A stretch of DNA of 41,188 bases. It comes from CAYYWV01 sp964475385. GTDB lineage: Bacteria > Pseudomonadota > Alphaproteobacteria > JAAXGF01. How positions within the stretch are numbered: the stretch's first letter is position 1; the number at the start of each line of letters is the position of its first letter. The notes beneath the pieces were generated by a model. That model ran no database searches and was not told the DNA's origin. It worked only from the letters and a program-made list of their open reading frames with translations. Location of the stretch: positions 1-41,188 of the forward strand of contig CAYYWV010000006.1 of NCBI GenBank assembly GCA_964475385.1. Reading direction: 5' to 3'. Below are positions 25,301-33,341 of the stretch, piece after piece. The translations under genes were made by a program, and so were the position numbers.

Positions 25301-25813
25301 ATGACGAGCGGTATCGCTGCGGAACTCGCCACTGTGTCTAACTCCAGCCAGTCGCGGCCCGAAGCGCTGGAAAGCTGGGCGGAGGGCAGAATAAAGCCGG
25401 ACGCGCGGGTGCGCGCCTTGAGGGGCGACGCCCGCGCCGAAACCACCTATTTCCAGACCCGGGACGGGCTGCGCTATGCGGGCCGGCACCTCTTGATCGA
25501 CCTGTGGGGCGCGAGCCGGCTTGACGACCTCGCGCTCGCCGAGGCCACGCTCCGCGAGGCGGTGGACGCGGTCGGGGCGACGCTTTTGCACGTCCACGTC
25601 CACCACTTCACGCCCAACGACGGGGTCTCGGGCGTGGCGGTGCTCGCCGAATCGCATATCAGCATCCACACCTGGCCCGAGGCGGGGTACGCGGCGCTCG
25701 ACGTGTTCGTCTGCGGCGACTGCGACCCTTACGCGGCGGTGCCGGTGCTGAAGCGCGCCTGGAACCCTGAGCGGGTCCAGCTCGCCGAGCATTTGCGCGG
25801 GCTCACGGCATGA
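25301..25813 (+). CDS. speD: S-adenosylmethionine decarboxylase proenzyme
   Basis: A 170-residue pyruvoyl enzyme. The self-cleavage site is the ES pair at 117-118 in LAESHISIHTWPE, where S118 becomes the pyruvoyl group; H123 and C138 (VFVCGDCDP) match the other active-site residues of the prokaryotic class. It makes decarboxylated S-adenosylmethionine, the aminopropyl donor for spermidine. Residues 1-45 form an N-terminal extension before the usual short class 1B core (from about YFQTRDGLRYAGRHLLIDLWG). GAAGGAGGG upstream of the ATG supports this start despite the extension. It overlaps speE by four bases, so one operon. Confidence 0.94.
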   Translation: MTSGIAAELATVSNSSQSRPEALESWAEGRIKPDARVRALRGDARAETTYFQTRDGLRYAGRHLLIDLWGASRLDDLALAEATLREAVDAVGATLLHVHVHHFTPNDGVSGVAVLAESHISIHTWPEAGYAALDVFVCGDCDPYAAVPVLKRAWNPERVQLAEHLRGLTA

Positions 25814-26652
25814 TCCGCTTCGAGGAGACGGACAGCGAGGAGGTCAACCTCTCGCTGTCCGTCGACCGCGCCATCTTCACCGGCGAGACGCCGTTCCAGA
25901 AGGTCGAGGTGTTCGAGAACCGGGCCTTCGGCCGGGTGCTCGCGCTCGACGGAATCGTCCAGACGACCGAGCGCGACGAGTTCGCCTATCACGAGATGCT
26001 GGTGCATCCGCCGATGTTCGCCCACGGCGCGGTCAAGCGCGTCCTCGTCATCGGCGGCGGCGACGGCGGCGCGATCGAGGAGACGCTCAAGCACCCGGTC
26101 GAATCGGTCGCCATGGTCGAGATCGACGCGGAAGTGATCGAGCTCTGCCGCGCGCATCTGCCGACGGTCTGCGGCGCCGCCTTCGACGACCCCCGGCTCG
26201 ACCTCGTGATCGGCGACGGGGTGCGCTACGTGGCCGAGACCGAGAACCGCTTCGATCTGATCCTGGTCGATTCGACCGAGCCGGTCGGCCCCGGCAAGGT
26301 CTTGTTCGAGACCCCGTTCTACAAAAGCTGCCGGCGCTGCCTCGCTCCCGGCGGGATCCTGATCACCCAGAACGCGGTGCCGTTCCTCCAGCGCGACGTG
26401 GCGCGCAACGCCTGCGCGCGCCTCAAGCCGCTGTTCCGCGACGTCACCCTCTATCTCGCCGCGGTGCCGAGCTTCGTCGGCGGCTTCATGGCCTTCGCCT
26501 GGGCGAGCGACGAGCCCGCGCACCGGACAGTGGACCGCGACGCGCTCGCCGCCCGAATCGACGCCGCAGGGATCGCCATGCGCTACTACACCGCGGACGT
26601 GCACCAGGCGGCTTTCGCGCTTCCGCCCTATATCGCCGACTCGCTGGGCTGA
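25810..26652 (+). CDS. speE: Spermidine synthase (polyamine aminopropyltransferase)
   Basis: A 280-residue enzyme with an N-terminal beta-strand domain (about 1-65) and a Rossmann methyltransferase-like core. The cofactor motif VIGGGDGGAIEE is at 80-91. The catalytic segment reads DSTEPVGPG at 154-162: D154 is the usual catalytic aspartate, but the second acidic position, normally D, is E157. It transfers an aminopropyl group to putrescine or a related amine. The ATG overlaps the speD stop as ATGA at 25810-25813. The gene is convergent with the YbjQ-family gene 20 bases away. The glutamate could alter amine preference, but may simply be a lineage variant. Confidence 0.93.
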   Translation: MIRFEETDSEEVNLSLSVDRAIFTGETPFQKVEVFENRAFGRVLALDGIVQTTERDEFAYHEMLVHPPMFAHGAVKRVLVIGGGDGGAIEETLKHPVESVAMVEIDAEVIELCRAHLPTVCGAAFDDPRLDLVIGDGVRYVAETENRFDLILVDSTEPVGPGKVLFETPFYKSCRRCLAPGGILITQNAVPFLQRDVARNACARLKPLFRDVTLYLAAVPSFVGGFMAFAWASDEPAHRTVDRDALAARIDAAGIAMRYYTADVHQAAFALPPYIADSLG

Positions 26653-26672
26653 ACCTCGAGGGCGGGTTGCGG

Positions 26673-26996
26673 TCAACCGCGAAGGGTGACGGCGGTGCCG
26701 CTTGCGCTGACCATCAGCATCGAGCCGTTCTGGCCGACGACTTCGTAGTCTATGTCGACCGCGACGATGGCATCCGCGCCGAGCTGCGCGGCCTCGGCGA
26801 TCATGTCCTCGATCGCCGCCTCGCGGGCCTTCTTGAGCTCCTTCTCGTAGGCGCCCGAACGTCCCCCGACGATATCGCGAATATTGGCGAACAGATCGCG
26901 AAAGATGTTGGCCCCCATGATCGCCTCGCCCGAGACGATCCCGAGATAGCTGGCGATCGGACGGCCTTCGATGTCGGGTGTCGTGGTGACAATCAT
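26673..26996 (-). CDS. YbjQ/UPF0145 family protein
   Basis: A 107-residue cytoplasmic protein, exactly the length of E. coli YbjQ. The segments MIVTTTPDIEGRPI, GIVSGEAIMGANIFRDLFA, DIVGGRSGAYEKEL and GADAIVAVDIDYEVV are the family signature. The family (heavy-metal-binding domain, UPF0145) has a pentameric fold but no settled function. The ATG at 26996 is chosen because it matches the family N-terminus; a GTG at 27008 would add four residues and has a poorly spaced upstream site. It stands 40 bases from the core-MetE gene in the same direction and may be co-transcribed. Confidence 0.9.
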   Translation of the reverse strand: MIVTTTPDIEGRPIASYLGIVSGEAIMGANIFRDLFANIRDIVGGRSGAYEKELKKAREAAIEDMIAEAAQLGADAIVAVDIDYEVVGQNGSMLMVSASGTAVTLRG

Positions 26997-27036
26997 CGGC
27001 TTCTTCACCCTTTTCCCAGAGATGCGGCCTGCTGCT

Positions 27037-28095
27037 TCAAGGCAAGGCGCGGGCGGCGGCGGCCAGATTGCGCATCTTCGCGATGGCGATCTCGCGCGAC
27101 AGCATGCCGAGCCCGCAGTCGGGGCCGACGATCAGGCGCTCGGGCTCGATGTGCTCGAGCGCGGCGCGCAGCCGGGCCTCGATCTCCTCGACGGTCTCGA
27201 TTCGCGTCTGGGCGACGGCCACGACGCCGAGGATCACCCTGATCCGTCCGAAGCGTTCGAGAAGCGAAAGATCGTTGTGGCGGTGCGCGTCCTCGATCGA
27301 GACCGCATCGACCACGCTGGCTTCGGCGAGCGCATCGGCGAGCGTGAAGTAGGCCGTGCTGTCGGCCTTGGGAAAGTCGTCCTGATCGAGGGTTTCGGGA
27401 TAGCCGCAGCACATGTGCATCACCCGCGCGACGCCTTCGGGCACGCCGTCAAAGCAGCGGGCGAGATTGTCGATCCCGAAGGCGAGCGCCTTTTCGGGAT
27501 AGCGCGCGAACAAGGGCTCGTCGACCTGAATCCAGCGGCAGCCGGCCTCGGCGAGCGCGCGGATCTCGGCGTTGAGCGCGCGGGCGAGCGCGCGGCCCAC
27601 GGCGCGTTCGTCGCCGTAATGGGCGTCGGCGACCGAGTCCGTGATCGTCAGCGGGCCGGGAACGGTGATCTTGACCGGCCGGTCGGTCTCGGCCTGGGCG
27701 ATCCGCCAATCGCGGGGCAGAAACGGTTCCCCGGGCGCGAGAGGCGCGCGAATGGTCGGCACCCGCGCCGTCCAGGCCCCGGTCCGCATCACCTTCTCGG
27801 TCAGGTTCTCGAAGTCGAAGCCGGCGATATGGCGGCAGTGGTAGTAGATGTAGTTGTCGCGCCGGATCTCGCCGTCGGTCGGTATGTCGATCCCGGCCTC
27901 GACCTGGTCGCGCACGGCCGCGCGGGTGCCGCGGTCGAGCATCTCGACGATGGCCTCCCGGTCGGCCCGGCGCATGAAAGCGGTGTAAGCCCCGGTGGGA
28001 TCGTCGGCGTTGGGGCCGCCGGCGCGGAACCAGTCGGGCACGGTGACGAAATCGGGCTTCGGATAGGCCCCGATGGTGGTGGTGAGAAGCGGCAT
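27037..28095 (-). CDS. Core-MetE-type cobalamin-independent methyltransferase
   Basis: A 352-residue protein equal to the C-terminal catalytic barrel of MetE, without the N-terminal barrel of the 750-residue enzyme. The zinc site is complete: H227 and C229 (MHMCCGYPE), E268 (SIEDAHRHN) and C327 (GPDCGLG). This argues for thiol methyl transfer. Classic MetE uses methyltetrahydrofolate polyglutamate and homocysteine; core-MetE proteins may use another methyl donor, as shown for archaeal relatives that need a corrinoid protein. No corrinoid protein or other methyltransferase is nearby. The N-terminal LLTTTIGAYPKP and the DEPLFARYPEKAL segment fit the family. The ATG at 28095 gives the usual start. 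Confidence 0.88.
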   Translation of the reverse strand: MPLLTTTIGAYPKPDFVTVPDWFRAGGPNADDPTGAYTAFMRRADREAIVEMLDRGTRAAVRDQVEAGIDIPTDGEIRRDNYIYYHCRHIAGFDFENLTEKVMRTGAWTARVPTIRAPLAPGEPFLPRDWRIAQAETDRPVKITVPGPLTITDSVADAHYGDERAVGRALARALNAEIRALAEAGCRWIQVDEPLFARYPEKALAFGIDNLARCFDGVPEGVARVMHMCCGYPETLDQDDFPKADSTAYFTLADALAEASVVDAVSIEDAHRHNDLSLLERFGRIRVILGVVAVAQTRIETVEEIEARLRAALEHIEPERLIVGPDCGLGMLSREIAIAKMRNLAAAARALP

Positions 28096-28196
28096 GATGG
28101 CTTTCGGCTATGATGGCGTGGGCGCAGCGATGCGGTTTGGTCGCGGAGGAGAGGGTAAGCCGGATCGACCAAAGCCGACAAGCGTGAACCCCCTTC

Positions 28197-29141
28197 CTAC
28201 TTGTCTCGAGAGGCAAGCGCGGCGCGGGCCGCTTTGGCGATCTCGACGGCGATCGCGTCTGGATTGCGCGCTGTGCGCTCGAAGGCCCCGCGCCACAGCA
28301 CCTCGCCCGAGCGCACATCCACCAGCCGCACGGTCACGCGCGCGGGCGCGGCCTCGTCGAGCGCGCCTTCGAGCTGAAAGGCCGCGTCCGCGTTCGACGC
28401 GCCGACAGCCTGGCTCTCCCCGGCGGCGAGCGCGGTGACGAGCGCCGTCCTGAGCGCCGCCGCCTCGTCCCAACCTTCGAACCCGGCGACCGACAGCGCC
28501 TGAGACGGCGCCTCGCGGGACGCCCGCTCCACAAGAAGGGGCCTGAGCGCAAAAGCGAACAGAACGACGAAGCCCGCAACGCCGACCCATTTGAACAGCT
28601 TCGCCCGGTCAGGGTGAATCCCGATCTCGCGTCCGCCGCTGGCGGCATCGGACAGCACGCGGTAGATCGCCACCGGTTCGGCCCGCCCGGCGAGACGGCG
28701 CGGACCAAGGGCATCATACGCGACGTCGAAACGGGTGCGGACCCGCATGTACACCGGCCCCGAGATGCAAATCCCCCCGGGATGGGCGAGGTCTTCGATC
28801 GCGCCGGCGGTGGCGGCGTCTCTCCCGCCCGGGGACGGCCTCTCCGCGTTCGCTTCCATAGAAAGAAGGTCGATCCCAATCCGCACGGCCCGGGCGTCCG
28901 TTCCTTCGGCCGCAAGCCGACGTTGAATGGCGAGCGCGCAGCGGAGCGCCGCCACAGGCGAAGGCAGGATCGCGTTCAACCGCCCGCCGCCTCTGCCGGT
29001 AAGCCGGCCGCCACATGAGACCGCCGTCGCCTCGACCCCTGGCCTTACTTCCGCCTCGACCGAGGCGTCGAAGACCAGAGTGAGCGCGGTCTCGGGACCG
29101 ATCTCGCCGGCGCCGGCGTGGCGCAACATGTCGAGTTCCAT
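28197..29141 (-). CDS. Degenerate class III cyclase domain with membrane anchor and TolB/FlgO-like domain
   Basis: A 314-residue protein in three parts. Residues 15-165 follow the adenylate/guanylate cyclase fold (GGRLNAILPSPVAALRCALAIQRRL, VRIGIDLL, LAHPGGICISGPVYMRVRTRF, LGPRRLAGRAEPVAIYRVL). A membrane helix lies at about 183-203, and residues 215-314 form a TolB-N/FlgO-like domain (VTVRLVDVRSGEVLWRG). The cyclase part lacks expected catalytic residues: the metal-binding aspartate of the GDG turn is replaced (GGG at 51-53) and the asparagine/arginine pair of the NVAARL segment reads ATAGAI. It is thus probably a ligand sensor or regulator, not an enzyme. Proteins with this layout are common in proteobacteria but poorly studied. 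Stands alone on the minus strand. Confidence 0.72.
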   Translation of the reverse strand: MELDMLRHAGAGEIGPETALTLVFDASVEAEVRPGVEATAVSCGGRLTGRGGGRLNAILPSPVAALRCALAIQRRLAAEGTDARAVRIGIDLLSMEANAERPSPGGRDAATAGAIEDLAHPGGICISGPVYMRVRTRFDVAYDALGPRRLAGRAEPVAIYRVLSDAASGGREIGIHPDRAKLFKWVGVAGFVVLFAFALRPLLVERASREAPSQALSVAGFEGWDEAAALRTALVTALAAGESQAVGASNADAAFQLEGALDEAAPARVTVRLVDVRSGEVLWRGAFERTARNPDAIAVEIAKAARAALASRDK

Positions 29142-29435
29142 GGTCCGATCTTAACCCGTTCGCGGCGGGAAGATCGACGCGCAAGCGCAGTCCCTTCGGT
29201 TTCGGCCAGAACGTCTCATGTTTTAACGGCGCCGGCACGCAGCCCCGGCCGGCAGCCTGCGGCATCGCGGAACAGGGCGGCCGGACGGAGCTGCGAGCCG
29301 GCGCGATTCCATGAAAGCGGTAAAGGCTCTAATCGCCCACCGCGGAAATCGATTGTCAGCCCACGGCCCGCGGCGTCGTTCGGAGGGCGCGCCGCGTTCG
29401 GGGCGAAGGCGTCCGCTCGGCCCCCATCGTTCGGC

Positions 29436-30131
29436 TTACCGCTCCTCTTTCGGCTCTAGGGTTCGACCGCATTTCATGCAGAACGGTCTTATCACCCCTT
29501 TGCGCCGCTTGAGCTCACGGGGCCGACACGCTTCGCAGGCCCAGATGGTTCGCGAATCCTTTGTGGCCAGGCCAGTGAGGCCATATCGAAGCAAGGCCGA
29601 AACATCGACATGGCAGACATTCGGCTCTTTTCGCAGAATGCGATAAAGCTGATGAGGCGTCCAAACCATATATCGGCGCCCCAGAAGATGCGAGACCAAG
29701 GCGCCGCAGGTCATCATACCCCGAAGCTGGCTCGAAGCGCCGGGAATCGCTTCGCGCACCAGCAACACATCGCCGCGCGCGCCCCAGCACAGAAATTTTC
29801 GGGCTTGATCGCTTGTGATCGTCGCCGTGAGCAGCCGCGTCCACCAGGGCTCGAACACGGTCCATGCGCCGTTCGGTTCGGGCCTCAGCGCAAAGACGTG
29901 CTTGTGCACCCGGTGAAGGAATGGATGCCACCACTGGCAGTCGATCGGGGGCACGAAACAGACGAACCAGCTTCCGGGTTCGAGCGCCACGAGCGAGCCG
30001 TCGGAATGGAGCTTGAGCGGTTCGCTCCTGACGATGTCGGGGAGCAAGGGCGACGCTTCGCGGCGCCGCTGGGCCTTTTCGTAGAATGGACTTAAGAGGC
30101 TGATGATTCTCGGTAGTTCGGCGATTGACAT
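29436..30131 (-). CDS. Uncharacterised protein with conserved H/C core and C-terminal zinc ribbon
   Basis: A 231-residue protein, no signal peptide. A core (about 50-170) reads SWFVCFVPPIDCQWWHPFLH, then H78 in HKHVFALRP, GAWTVFEPWWTRLL, and after 60 residues C142 in MMTCGALVSHLLG with a following TPHQLYRILRKEP. Similar cores occur in small phage-linked proteins of alphaproteobacteria, as far as I can recall. The order His then Cys-containing helix resembles permuted papain-like (YiiX or NlpC/P60-type) enzymes, which is only a suggestion. The tail has a zinc ribbon: C199, C202, C218, C221. GGGGAGG precedes the ATG at 30131. Base composition looks less GC-rich than neighbours, so horizontal origin is possible. 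The neighbours on both sides are unrelated. Confidence 0.65.
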   Translation of the reverse strand: MSIAELPRIISLLSPFYEKAQRRREASPLLPDIVRSEPLKLHSDGSLVALEPGSWFVCFVPPIDCQWWHPFLHRVHKHVFALRPEPNGAWTVFEPWWTRLLTATITSDQARKFLCWGARGDVLLVREAIPGASSQLRGMMTCGALVSHLLGRRYMVWTPHQLYRILRKEPNVCHVDVSALLRYGLTGLATKDSRTIWACEACRPRELKRRKGVIRPFCMKCGRTLEPKEER

Positions 30132-30497
30132 GGACCTCCCCACCTTCATCGCCAGAGAGATGGCGCACAGACGCCTTACCGGGGTCGAACGCTCCGGCCA
30201 GCGCGCCGCCCTCATCGCGAGGGCCGCGCATAACCTTACCACGTTGGGAAGGTTTTCGAAACATAAGCGTATGGAAGCGCTTTGGCGGTCTTCTTTCCGG
30301 GAGCAGGATCAGGTCTGCCGCTCGGCCAGCGCCTCTTCGTGAATGGGGACAGAAGGCTTCGTCGCTTGGCAAGGTCGTGACCCAAGGATACCTTGCGGTG
30401 GCGGCGCGGGACCGCCGCACGACAAGAACGGGAAGCGCGAGGTCATGGTCGGTCCGAAAGTTGGGAGACTGCGCCGCGGGAGGGCGAAGGCGCGTCC
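30132..30497. other. Divergent intergenic region upstream of soeA
   Basis: About 366 bases, presumed to hold promoters for the orphan gene and for soeABC. An inverted repeat CAAGGT (30370-30375) and ACCTTG (30390-30395), centred 20 bases apart, could be a two-turn operator for the soe genes. An AT-richer spot is at 30250-30285. No regulator gene adjoins, and no clear -35/-10 pair was placed. Confidence 0.35.
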
Positions 30498-33341
30498 ATG
30501 AGCGAGCGCCCGGTCAACACATCGCCCCCGGTTTCGGACGCGGTCAAGCACACCACCTGCTACCAGTGCGCCTGCCGCTGCGGCATCCGCGTGCACCTTC
30601 GCGACGGGCGTATCCGCTATATCGAGGGCAACCCCGAGCACCCGGTCAACCGCGGCGTTCTCTGCGCCAAGGGCTCGGCCGGGATCATGACCCAGTACTC
30701 GCCGGCGCGGCTTTCGACCCCCTTGCGCCGGGTCGGTCCCCGCGGCTCGGGCGAATTCGAGGCGATCTCCTGGGACGAGGCCATCGAGACCGCGGTGAAG
30801 TGGCTCGGCGCGATCCGGCGCACCGACCCGCGGCGTCTCGCCTTCTTCACCGGGCGCGACCAGAGCCAAGCGCTGACCGGCTGGTGGGCGAGCCAGTTCG
30901 GCACCCCAAACTACGCCGCCCACGGCGGGTTCTGCTCGGTCAACATGGCGGTCGCCGGGCTCTACACCATCGGCGGCTCGTTCTGGGAGTTCGGCGAGCC
31001 CGACTGGGAGCGCACCCGCCTGTTCGTCATGTTCGGCTGCGCCGAGGACCACGATTCCAACCCCATCAAGGCGGGAATCGCGCGCCTCAAGGCGCGGGGG
31101 GCCAAGTTCGTCTCGATCAACCCGGTGCGCACCGGCTACTCGGCGATCGCCGACGAGTGGATTCCGATCCGGCCCGGCACCGACGGGCTTTTGATCTTCT
31201 CCCTGATCCGCGAGCTCTTGCTCGCCGACAAGGTCGACCTCGCCTGGCTCGCGCGCCACACCAACGCGTCCTGGCTGGTGATCGACGATCCGGGCGCGGC
31301 CGACCACGGCCTGTTCGCCCGCGATGCGCAGGGCGCGCCTTTGTGCTGGGACGGGGAGCGCGCGGCGCTGGCGAGCGCCCACGACCCCAACGCGCGCCCG
31401 CGCCTGTTCGGCGCGGCGACGCTCGCCGACGGGCGGCGCGCGGTCCCGGTCTTCGAGCTGATGGCGCGGCGCTACATGGTCGACGACTACGCGCCCGAGG
31501 CGGTCGCCGAGCGCACCGGCGTGCCCGCGGCGCGCATTCGCCGCCTCGCCGCCGAGCTCGCCCGCGCCGCGTTCGACCACGAGATCGCCCTCGACATCCC
31601 CTGGACCGACTGGGCCGGCCGCCGCCACGAGACCACCACCGGAAGGCCGGTGAGCATGCACGCCATGCGCGGGATCTCGGCGCACTCCAACGGGTTTCAC
31701 ACCTGCCGGGCGCTGCACCTGTTGCAGATGATCTTGGGCGCGATCGACTGCCCGGGAGGATTTCGCCTCAAGCCGCCCTTCCCGCGCCCGTGCCCGCCGG
31801 GGCCGAAGCCCGCCGGCAAACCGGGCGAGGTGGCGGCGGGCCGCCCGCTGCCGGGGCCGCCGCTCGGCATGCCCGAAGGGCCCGAGGATCTGCTGGTCGA
31901 GGCCGACGGCGCGCCCATGCGGATTGACAAGGCGTTCTCGTGGGAGGCGCCTCTCGCGGCCCACGGGCTGATGCACATGGTGATCGCCAACGCCTGGGCG
32001 GGCGATCCCTACCCCATCGATACCCTGTTCATGTTCATGGCCAACATGAGCTGGAACTCGGCCATGAACACCGCCGGCACCATCGCGATGCTCACCGACC
32101 GCGATCCCGAGACCGGCGAGTACCGCATCCCGCGCATCATTTACGCCGACGCCTTCCACTCCGAGATGGTGTCGTACGCCGACCTGGTCTTGCCCGACAC
32201 CACCTATTTCGAGCGGTACGACGCGATCTCGCTCCTCGACCGGCCGATCTCGAGCGCCGAGGGGCCGGCCGATTCGATCCGCCAGCCGGTGGTCGCGCCC
32301 GACCGCGACGTGCGCCCGTTCCAGGACGTGTTGCTGGAGATCGGCGCGCGGCTCGGCCTGCCGGGCATGGTCGACGAGGCGGGCCGGCCGCTCTATCCCG
32401 GCGGTTACGCCGACTACATCGTGCATCACGAGCGCAAGCCCGGGATCGGCACGCTCGCCGGCTGGCGGGGCGCGGACGGCGCGGCCAAGGGCCGCGGCGC
32501 GCCCAATCCGCGCCAGCTCGACCGCTACATCGAAAACGGCGGGTTCTGGCGCGACCGGCTCCCCGAATCGATGCAGTTCAACCGCCATGTCAACCGCGAC
32601 TATCTCGCCTACGCCTGCGAGATGGGCTTCATCGCCGAGGCCGCGCCGATCGCGATGCAGATCTACGCCGAGCCCTTGCAACGCTTCCGCCTCGCCGCCC
32701 AAGGCCACGGTCCGGTTCAGCCGCCCGAGCATTTGCGCGAAACGGTCGCGCGCTACTTCGACCCGCTGCCGATCTGGTATCCGCCCCTCGAGGAATCGGC
32801 GCTGGATGCGGCCGACTACCCGCTGCACGCGCTGACCCAACGGCCGATGGCGATGTACCATTCCTGGGGCTCGCACAACGCTTGGCAGCGCCAAATCCAC
32901 GGTTACAACCGGCTTTACGTCAACCGCGCGACCGCCGAAGCGCTCGGGCTCGCCGACGACGACTGGGTTTGGGTCGTCAGCCATCACGGACGCATCCGTT
33001 GTCAGATCCGGCTGATGGAGGGCGTCAACCCCGACACGGTCTGGACCTGGAATGCGATCGGCAAGCGGCGCGGCGCTTGGAACCTCGACCCGGATGCCGA
33101 GGAAGGCGTCCGCGGTTTTCTGCTCAACCATCTGATCAGCGAACGCCTGCCCGCGGGCGGGGCGAACGGGCGCGCGCTCAACGCGGACCCGGTCACCGGC
33201 CAGGCGGCCTGGTTCGACCTGCGCGTGCGCATCGAGAAGGCGGACCCGGTCGAGGCCGGAACCAGCGCGCCGCAATTCCCTGCCCTCGACCCGGTGCCGG
33301 GCCTCGCTCCGCGCCCCGTCCGCCTCGGAGGGCGACGATGA
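30498..33341 (+). CDS. soeA: Sulfite dehydrogenase (quinone), molybdopterin subunit SoeA
   Basis: A 947-residue molybdopterin oxidoreductase of the DMSO reductase family. The N-terminal 4Fe-4S site is C21-x2-C24-x3-C28 and C56; the molybdenum ligand is probably C146 in HGGFCSVNM. It has no Tat signal, so it should work on the cytoplasmic side, as in the SoeABC sulfite-oxidising complex. Its overall match and the SoeB/SoeC partners fit SoeA; polysulfide or thiosulfate reductase (PsrA/PhsA) are related alternatives, but these carry Tat signals. It would oxidise sulfite to sulfate and pass electrons through SoeB and SoeC to quinone. The ATG at 30498 is preferred over an in-frame codon at 30393. 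The stop overlaps the soeB start. Confidence 0.88.
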   Translation: MSERPVNTSPPVSDAVKHTTCYQCACRCGIRVHLRDGRIRYIEGNPEHPVNRGVLCAKGSAGIMTQYSPARLSTPLRRVGPRGSGEFEAISWDEAIETAVKWLGAIRRTDPRRLAFFTGRDQSQALTGWWASQFGTPNYAAHGGFCSVNMAVAGLYTIGGSFWEFGEPDWERTRLFVMFGCAEDHDSNPIKAGIARLKARGAKFVSINPVRTGYSAIADEWIPIRPGTDGLLIFSLIRELLLADKVDLAWLARHTNASWLVIDDPGAADHGLFARDAQGAPLCWDGERAALASAHDPNARPRLFGAATLADGRRAVPVFELMARRYMVDDYAPEAVAERTGVPAARIRRLAAELARAAFDHEIALDIPWTDWAGRRHETTTGRPVSMHAMRGISAHSNGFHTCRALHLLQMILGAIDCPGGFRLKPPFPRPCPPGPKPAGKPGEVAAGRPLPGPPLGMPEGPEDLLVEADGAPMRIDKAFSWEAPLAAHGLMHMVIANAWAGDPYPIDTLFMFMANMSWNSAMNTAGTIAMLTDRDPETGEYRIPRIIYADAFHSEMVSYADLVLPDTTYFERYDAISLLDRPISSAEGPADSIRQPVVAPDRDVRPFQDVLLEIGARLGLPGMVDEAGRPLYPGGYADYIVHHERKPGIGTLAGWRGADGAAKGRGAPNPRQLDRYIENGGFWRDRLPESMQFNRHVNRDYLAYACEMGFIAEAAPIAMQIYAEPLQRFRLAAQGHGPVQPPEHLRETVARYFDPLPIWYPPLEESALDAADYPLHALTQRPMAMYHSWGSHNAWQRQIHGYNRLYVNRATAEALGLADDDWVWVVSHHGRIRCQIRLMEGVNPDTVWTWNAIGKRRGAWNLDPDAEEGVRGFLLNHLISERLPAGGANGRALNADPVTGQAAWFDLRVRIEKADPVEAGTSAPQFPALDPVPGLAPRPVRLGGRR

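Noticed and set aside
30309..33275. A 988-codon open frame on the minus strand
   Set aside because: It is antisense to soeA, rich in R, G, A, D and V without domains, a result of high GC at third codon positions.
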